Assembly: GCF_019175385.1 (NCBI RefSeq)
Contig: NC_083339.1
Location: 76,342,307 to 76,406,306 of the forward strand
Length of the DNA stretch: 64,000 nucleotides
Direction of reading: 5' to 3'
DNA from: Lycium barbarum
Lineage: Eukaryota; Streptophyta; Magnoliopsida; Solanales; Solanaceae
Part shown: positions 57,339-64,000 of the stretch, piece by piece
Layout of the letters: each line of letters begins with the position of its first letter
Numbering within the stretch: position 1 is the first letter of the stretch
Notes under the pieces: model-generated
Told to the model about the DNA's origin: nothing
Databases searched by the model: none
What the model saw: only the letters and a program-made list of their open reading frames with translations
Position numbers and translations under genes: made by a program

Positions 57339-58065
57339 TGATTATGGTGCCGAGTATGTTATATGATGACTTTATTCACCGAGTCCCATAATGGGCCGGA
57401 TATGGTATATGGTATAGACATGCATGATTCTTATCTCGTAAGGCACAGGTGCATTGGTATCTTTGATTATCATACTTGCCTTCTGTAATCTTCTATTTAG
57501 TTATGATTATCTTTATTGTATTTCATGCTTTATATACTCAGTACATATCTCGTACTGACCCCCTTTCTTCGGGGGGCTGCGTTTCATGCCCGCAGGTACA
57601 GATACTCGATTTGGTGATCCTCCAGCTTAGGACTTCTGCTCAGCTTTTTGGAGAGCTCCATTATTCCGGAGCCTAGACTATTTTGGTACAGATATTTTGA
57701 TATAGACTTATGTATATGTCCAGGGGTACGGCGGGGCCCTGTCCAGTCATATTTTACTTTTATACTCTTAGAGGTCTGTAGGCATGTGTGGGTTGTATAT
57801 AGGTTTTGTTCAGCTGTGTCGATATGGTTTGTTTTAGATATTCCCGTATGTAGTGGCAGCCTTGTCGGCTTGCGTATTGTGTTATGCTTTGATCACCTAT
57901 GAATCCTCATGAGACAGGTTTATGATGATATATGGCATTGTGAACCTATAGTTGCTTTTATACGTTTCCATTCCGTCCTTAGTTTCAGTTGACTGTATCT
58001 GACAGGTTCGTATACGAGTGTCCAGCTCGGGCACTAGTCATGGCCCATGGGGTTGAGTCGTGACA

Positions 58066-60302
58066 ATTCATTGATGATATTTTGATATATTCTCGCACAG
58101 AATCAGAACATGCAAATCATTTACGTATTGTTCTTGGAATTCTTCGAGCCCGAGAATTATATGCAAAATTTTCAAAGTGTGAGTTTTGCCTGAATTCTGT
58201 AACATTTCTGGGCCATGTTATTTCAGATGATGGTATTCGAGTTGATACTCAGAAAATTGAAGCTGCGAAGACTTGGCCAAGGCCTACAACTTCTACAGAA
58301 GTCCGTAGTTTTCTGGGATTGGCAGGGTACTATAGAAGATTCGTAGAGGGATTTTCCTCTATTTCAGCCCTATTGACAAAGCTAACAACCCAGAAGTCAG
58401 TTAAATTTCAGTGGAATGATGCTTATGAACGCAGTTTCCAAGAGTTGAAGGACAGATTAACCTCAGCTCCAGTCTTAACACTTCCAGAAGAGCCAGACGG
58501 TTATGTTGTGTACTGTGATGCTTCCGGTGTTGGGTTAGGATGCGTGTTAATACAACACGGTAGAGTCATTGCTTATGCTTAAAGACAGCTGCGGAAACAT
58601 GAGAAGAACTATCCAACTCATGATGTCGAATTGGCTGCGGTTATTCATGCATTGAAAATGTGGAGACATTACTTGTATGGAGTGCGTGTCGATATTTATA
58701 CAGATCACAAGAGTCTTCAATACACTTTCAAACAGAAGGAGTTAAATCTGCGGCAGAGGCGGTAGTTAGAGTTGTTGAAAGATTACGATGTGAATATTTT
58801 GTACCACTCTGGAAAAGCAAATGTAGTAGCCGATGCACTTAGCCGCCGATCAATGGACAGTTTATGAGAAGTTCCTTTGGAAAGGAAAGAATTAGTTCAT
58901 GAGCTCCATCAACTAGCTAATCTTGGAGTACGTGTAATTGATTCGGGTAGTGCAGGGATTGGCATTAATGATCCCACAGTTTCATCTCTGAATATAGAAG
59001 TGAAAGAGCGTCAGTATGAAGATCCTCATTTGTGTCATTACAGAGACACATCTCATGGAAAAGAAAAGTCTCCATTTGAAGTTTCCATAGATGGAATTCT
59101 TAGTTACCGAGGCAGGCTATGTGTGCCAAATGTCGCAGAATTGTGCCGTCGAAATCTAGAAGAAGCCCATTACTCTCGGTATTCTATTCACCCAGGTGCA
59201 ACCAAGATGTATCATGATCTCAAGTTGATATATTGGTGGGATGGCATGAAGAGAGACATAGCAGGATTTGTAGCCTAATGTCCAAATTGCCAGCAAGTGA
59301 AAATCGAACATTAGAAACCAGGAGGGTTATTGCAGCAACGGAAATCCCTACTTGGAAATGGGAAGTTATCAACATGGATATTATTGTGGGGTTACCTCGT
59401 TCTCGAGGCAAGTATGATTCCATATGGATGATCGTGGATAGACTCACGAAATCAACCTATTTTCTTCCGGTTAGAACTACATACTCGGCTGAAGATTATG
59501 CAAGGTTGTATCTCAAGGAAATTGTGCGACTCCATGGTATTCCAATATGTATTATCACAGATAGAGGAGCACAATTTACAACCAAGTTCTGGAAGTCTTT
59601 TCAAGAAGGTATAGGTACTCAAGTGAAGCTTAGCACGGCATTTCATCCGCAGACCGATGAACAGGCCGAACGTACTATTCAGAATTTAGAAGATATGCTA
59701 CGGGCATGTGTACTAGATTTTGGTGGTAGTTGGGATGATCATTTTCCTCTAATCGAATTTGCATATAACAATAGTTATCATTCCAGTATCCAAATGGTTC
59801 CGTACGAAGCTCTATATGGAAGGAAGTGTAGATCCCCAATTGGATGGTTTGAAATAGGAGAAGTACATCTAATAGGCCCTGAATTGATTCAGCAAGCAGT
59901 TGAAAAAGTCAAGGTGATTTGAGATCGATTGCTAACAGCCCAAAGTCGCCCAAAATCTTATGTGGACAACCGCCGGCGAGACTTGGAAGTTCAGGTTGAT
60001 AATTGGGTATTTTTGAAGGTGTCGCCAATGAAAGGGGTGATGAGATTTGGCAAGAAAGGGAAGTTAAGTCCTCGATACATTAGACCCTATAAAATTATCC
60101 GCAAGGTGGGTCATGTAGCCTATGAATTGGACTTGCCTTCAGAACTTGAATCAGTCCACCCAATTTTTCATGTCTCAATGCTCCGCAAGTGTGTTGGAGA
60201 TCCTACGGGGATTTTGCCAATAGATGATGTTCAAGTGACAGAAAAGCTAGCATATGAAGAAATGCCCATTGCCATTTTAGACAGGCAGGTACGAAGACTT
60301 TG
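58066..60302 (+). pseudogene. C-terminal RT, RNase H, integrase of element C
   Basis: Resumes at [10 protein letters not shown]. RNase [13 protein letters not shown] near 58505 and YTDHKSLQY near 58700. Integrase: INMDIIVGLP near 59370, ITDRGAQF near 59555, ERTIQ near 59665. The frame then runs through the Pro-rich C-terminal part [13 protein letters not shown] to RQVRRL. Stops or frameshifts lie at 58580 (TAA), 58763 (TAG for Trp), 59276 (TAA), near 59335 (frameshift) and 59920 (TGA). After RRL (60302) similarity to elements 1 and 2 ends, so the chromodomain-like tail, PPT and 3' LTR are missing. Confidence 0.88.
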
Positions 60303-60450
60303 AGCCCACTATGGCGGCTTACCCTCGCTATCGTGAGTCCTCTATCCGCTGTTGCGACTCGCCACAAAATCCTCAAATCTGCTACAGCGCCCGGTCCCTC
60401 GTTATACCGGGACTGCTACCGCGAGTCTTGTGCAGTTACAGCGGACCTCA
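60303..60450. repeat. GC-rich degenerate repeat replacing the end of element C
   Basis: Short related units such as CGCTATCGTGAGTCC, CGCTGTTGCGACTCG and GCTACCGCGAGTC recur about every 25-60 bases. None match the pol end of elements 1 or 2. The last five bases CCTCA are the TSD of the LTR that follows. The sequence continues after it with GATACCAGAAACACTC, so it belongs to another repeat into which or beside which element C was truncated. Confidence 0.6.
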
Positions 60451-61006
60451 TGTTACACCCCAGAAAATTTCGTGTTACTAAGGCTACAGACGGTTTAATG
60501 TGAGCTCGAGGAGGAGCAAATATCACAAGTATGAAGAATGAAATTCTACTGTAGTAGCATGAGTATGACATTTGGAATTCATACAATATGATTGGAATGA
60601 TACGTTAAAAGATATAGCCCTCGTAACCGTAAGCTGAGGTGGGGCCCACATGATGGGATTTTTATAAAGGACATATGATAAGTTATATGGACAATATATG
60701 TGAAGTTAAACACAACTCAAGAAGGACCCTTGAGCCAAATCCAAGTGTAAGCCCTCCAAAAAGATGTTTTTAAGTTACGTTTTCAGGTGATCTGACTTCG
60801 GGAGACCATAAACCCATCATTATTTGGGAATTTGGGAAACCTCTTAAAATAAAAGTTGTAGATAATTTAATTAGCTTTCCAACCATAGGTCGTGGGAATT
60901 TATTCGATATCGGAATCAAGAGATATGACTGTTTTACTGAACAAAGGTGTTGGCCGCAAGTAGAGAGCCTGACATGTGGCAGGACCACTCCACCGCCCTT
61001 TGTCAC

Positions 61007-61015
61007 TATAAATAG
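61007..61015 (+). promoter_or_regulatory. Putative TATA box of the solo LTR
   Basis: TATAAATAG, preceded by a CACGTG-free GC stretch and followed by an AG-rich leader (GAGAGAGAGGGAGGAG near 61083). Confidence 0.5.
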
Positions 61016-62248
61016 GCTCCAAACAAGCCATAAACAGCATGTTAATGTGATATAAAGTTCAGCAAGCATATGGAAGGTTAGAGAGAGAGGGAGGAGAGAT
61101 TAGAGAGAGAAAGTGAGAGTTTGATCAAGTTCGAGGCCCCAAATCCCGAGGCCCGTGAAGAGTGAAGTGAAGAACAAGTTATTGTCGTCGTTTTGAACCA
61201 AAAATTAGCTTTGGATGGTGTTGATTTCGTGGTCATGGACTATATAAGGTATGTTTAAGTTGTCTGTGATGTTATTTACATGTTTATTGATAGATTTGGC
61301 GGATTAGAATGTTGGAAATGTTGATGTAATTGTCGTATATGTTGTATTAAGTAGTTGGGGATTTGGTGTTGATTTGGATGGATTATTTGGTGGATTTAGT
61401 TAGATTATTATGGATAAATGTTGGGTATTTTTGTTAATGTTGATATTAATGGTTTGTTAGCTGAATTGAGGTATTGGGATTGTTCAGAATAGAAAGGAAC
61501 TGCGGTCGAAATTCGGTTAGAAATAAAGATAAGTTTAAGGGATTGATTTTAAGGATATATATTGGATGGATTATTGCAGTAAATTAAGTATATTGTTGTG
61601 TTTTTGAGATTTATTTGTTGTTGGGCTGTTGTGGTGATATACCGAATTGGGAGATACTAATGATATAGGGGAGATGCTGCCCATTTCGTTTTAGAATTAA
61701 GTTATTTATTAATATATATGATATACGAAAGCCTTCTTAAGTCACGTGCATATTCTTACGATTATAGGTTTGGCATACTAATTGTGAAAAGTTCGTGATT
61801 AAGTTGAGTTCCTTGGACGACGTAAGGTATGTAAAGCTAACCCTTCCTTATTTTGGGCATGATCTTTATGAAACAAATAGACGACGTATATATATGACTT
61901 CAAAAAAAAAAGCTCCTATTCTTAGAGACACTAGGATGGCTAATGTCCTTGATTTCCAGAACTTACTTTATTATGTCTTGATACGTATCTATGATTCCTA
62001 AAGTTCTATTTGATATGTTCCATAGCGACATTCAAAGGATACTTGATGTGACTATTGTCTTGATTTCCAAATGATAGTTCGTCTGAATATTCTATTGAGT
62101 CTCAGATGTAATTTAGTTTGCATATGGTTGCTCACTACTCTACTCGTGCATGCCTCAATGTATCTTTCACCGAGTCCCGGACCGGGTATGTTTTCGTGCA
62201 CAGTTTCACTGCATTGTTCACCGAGTCCCTCACTAGAGGGCCGGGTAC

Positions 62249-62250
<2 letters not shown>

Positions 62251-62279
<29 letters not shown>
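62251..62279. repeat. (TA)n microsatellite
   Basis: 29 bases of TA repeats within the solo LTR, next to a CCGAGTCCCTCACTAGAGGGCC hairpin-like motif. Confidence 0.95.
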
Positions 62280-62282
<3 letters not shown>

Positions 62283-62826
62283 ACGATGATGTGAGGATAT
62301 GATGATATGATGATGTGATTATGGCGCCAAGGATGGCATGTGATGACTTTATTCACTGAGTCGCATAATGGGCCGGGTACGATATATGATATTGATATGC
62401 ATGATCTACATTTCATAAGGCAAGTGTATTGGTATTTTGAATGTCACGCTTGTCTCCTGTGATCTCTATTTCAGTCATGATCCTCTTTATTGTATTTCAT
62501 GCTTTATATACTCAGTACATATCTCGTACTGATCCCCTTTCTCCAGGGGGCTGCGTTTCATGCCCGCAGGTACCGATACACGATTTGGTGATCCTCCAGC
62601 TTAGGATTTCTACTCAGCTGTCTTGAAGAGCTCCATTGTTCCGGAGCCTAGACTTTTGGTACAAATCTTTTGATGTATATATGTTTATCCAGGGGTACGG
62701 CGGGGCCCTGTCCCGTCATATTTTACTATCGATACTCTTAGAGGTCTGTAGACATATGTGTGGGTTGTGTATAAGTTTTGTTCAGCTGTGTCTATACGAT
62801 GTGCTATGGATATGTTCGTCTGTTGT

Positions 62827-62930
62827 GGCAGCCTGGTCGGCTTGGGTATTGTATTGGTATGTAATGGCAGCCTTGTCGGCTTGCGTATCATATTGGCATG
62901 TAGTGGCAGCCTTGTCGGCTCGCGTATCAT
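62827..62930 (+). repeat. Triplicated GGCAGCCTTGTCGGCT unit
   Basis: Three copies, about 40-bp period, of a GTGGCAGCCTTGTCGGCTTG unit (first copy with CTGG) followed by CGTATCATATTGG-like sequence. In the related LTR at 57850-57880 only one copy is present, so it is a local tandem expansion. Confidence 0.85.
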
Positions 62931-63126
62931 ATTACGTTTTGATTAGTTGTGACTCCTCAGGAGACGGGTTATCTGGATATATATGATGACGTTATGAACC
63001 TTTGGAGTTCTTTTGCAAGTTTCCATATTGTTCTTAGATTCGGTTTGACTATATCTAATAGTAATGTATACGAGTGTCCAGCTCGGGCACTAGTCATGGC
63101 CCACGAGGTTGGGTCGTGACACCTCA

Positions 63127-64000
63127 GATACCAGAAACACTCTGGTTTTCCACAAGTATCAACTCGAAATTCGATAATCACCCGTGGCCCCACAGATAAA
63201 AAATAAACATGCATTCACACATAAAAACGCGCTATAAACTCACCCGTGGCCTCGAAATTTCCAACGGAGGTCTAATTGACTAAGTCAACCCCCATGGCCT
63301 AAAACTTACTTTCTAATCAATAGCCCAAATCGCTCCCAAGTTCCATGGGAACCGAACCGAACATCCTACAGAGTCACAGACGACCATCCGAACCTCTCAA
63401 AGTCGACGAAATTTTGAAAAAGATCCGTTTACCTAAAAGTCAACTTTGGGTCAAACATTTTTCACTTAAAGACTGAAATTCTCAAAAATCGTGCCACCCA
63501 TCCCCGCGAGTCAAAAATCATACTAATAGGTGATGAAAGATGAAGAATATCAAGAAATTCAAGAAAATTAAGAAACACAAGACTGAAATTCAAGAAAAAG
63601 AAAAGTCCAAGAAGCTCAAGTTTGAAGATTATTTCCAATTCTTGTTTCTTGAATCCTTTTCTAAATAGGTTTCTTGTTTCTTGATTTATATTTTAGTAGG
63701 ATTTAATTTACTATCATTAGTATGACTTTTACCCTAGATCTAGTAGGATTCAGTTTTCTTTATTCTTTTCCTTGTAGAATAGGGATTTTACTTTCCTTGT
63801 TTTTAGCTATTTCCTTTCTAGAGTAGAATAGGGATTTGTAGCCATAAAAGAAGAGACCCTAGGCCTATATAAAGGGTTCTCATGACTTGTAAATATACCA
63901 TTCACGTTTTTGAGCATAAACCCTAGTTTGCAATAGAGTTATTTTCTCTATTTGGTCTTCTTTATCCTTGTTTTTGGTTCCAAACAAGGTGGTGATAGTC
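63127..64000. other. Unassigned repeat DNA with an LTR-like promoter
   Basis: No coding frame. 63127-63530 is GC-moderate and looks like dispersed repeat sequence. 63540-63660 is AAG/GAA-rich. CTATATAAAGGG at 63865-63876, followed by a leader with AAACCCTAG, looks like a pol II promoter of an LTR or a gene that continues past the window. I cannot tell which. Confidence 0.4.

Larger units (their letters stand above)
52734..58065 (+). mobile_element. Solo LTR in the RT of element C, TSD ATTCA
   Basis: Starts TGTTATATCCCGTACTTTTG and ends GGTTGAGTCGTGACA. ATTCA at 52729-52733 is repeated at 58066-58070. It carries a nested LTR (53933-56925); without it and one TSD copy the LTR is 2334 bp. Its start matches the LTR at 16635-19357, reversed. 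Core block at about 57527-57602 with a TTTATATACTCAGTACAT motif and the CCCCCTTTCTTCGGGGG hairpin. Confidence 0.93.
60451..63121 (+). mobile_element. Solo LTR, gypsy, TSD CCTCA
   Basis: Starts TGTTACACCCCAG and ends GGTTGGGTCGTGACA. CCTCA at 60446-60450 is repeated at 63122-63126. Length is 2671 bp. TATAAATAG at 61007-61015 is a good TATA box. Core block at about 62505-62577. The start resembles LTR C, the end the Tekay-type LTRs. A run of three GGCAGCCTNGTCGGCTNG repeats lies near 62827-62926. Confidence 0.92.

Overview
The window is plant nuclear DNA made almost entirely of nested LTR retrotransposons. It also holds two rearranged blocks of an endogenous pararetrovirus (EPRV, family Caulimoviridae). 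I see no host protein-coding gene. The best guess for the host is a member of the Solanaceae. The reasons are the solendovirus-like EPRV proteins, a plastid trnR-ACG fragment, and many related Ty3/gypsy LTRs of 2.3-3 kb. The family assignment is inference; nothing here fixes genus or species.

Layout. 1-3040 is the end of a minus-strand LTR cut by the window edge. 3041-8604 is the 3' part of an unusual Ty3/gypsy element: a protease remnant, a long acidic ORF of unknown function, a polypurine tract (PPT) and an 875-bp LTR. It is split by a solo LTR (3436-6328, target-site duplication AAACC). 8605-13174 is EPRV block 1, a mosaic with an inverted RT segment, a displaced primer-binding site and an inserted plastid fragment. 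13175-34170 is a related element (element B) whose 3' LTR was hit twice: by a minus-strand solo LTR (19614-22655, TSD TCATA) and by a full-length Tekay-like gypsy element (element 1, 22674-33658, TSD TTATG). Its interior holds a truncated minus-strand element with a large LTR (16635-19357) and a degenerate 5S rRNA-like sequence. 34171-35970 is EPRV block 2. 36264-47228 is a second full-length Tekay-like element (element 2, minus strand, TSD ATGAT). 47666-60300 is an older Tekay-like element (element C). Its reverse transcriptase is interrupted at the catalytic motif by a solo LTR (52734-58065, TSD ATTCA), which itself contains another solo LTR (53933-56925, TSD GGCAT). 60451-63121 is a further solo LTR (TSD CCTCA), followed by unassigned repeat DNA.

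How the parts relate. Elements 1 and 2 are near-identical, in opposite orientation, and encode one Gag-Pol polyprotein: capsid with zinc knuckles, protease, RT, RNase H, integrase and a chromodomain-like tail. Both are broken by a few nonsense codons at different positions, nearly all of the C-to-T kind expected where methylated cytosine decays. The solo LTRs record recombination between LTRs. EPRV sequence meets the 744/875-bp LTR family at three separate junctions, which is the most unusual structural feature of the window. All gene-like features should be read as mobile-element remnants.
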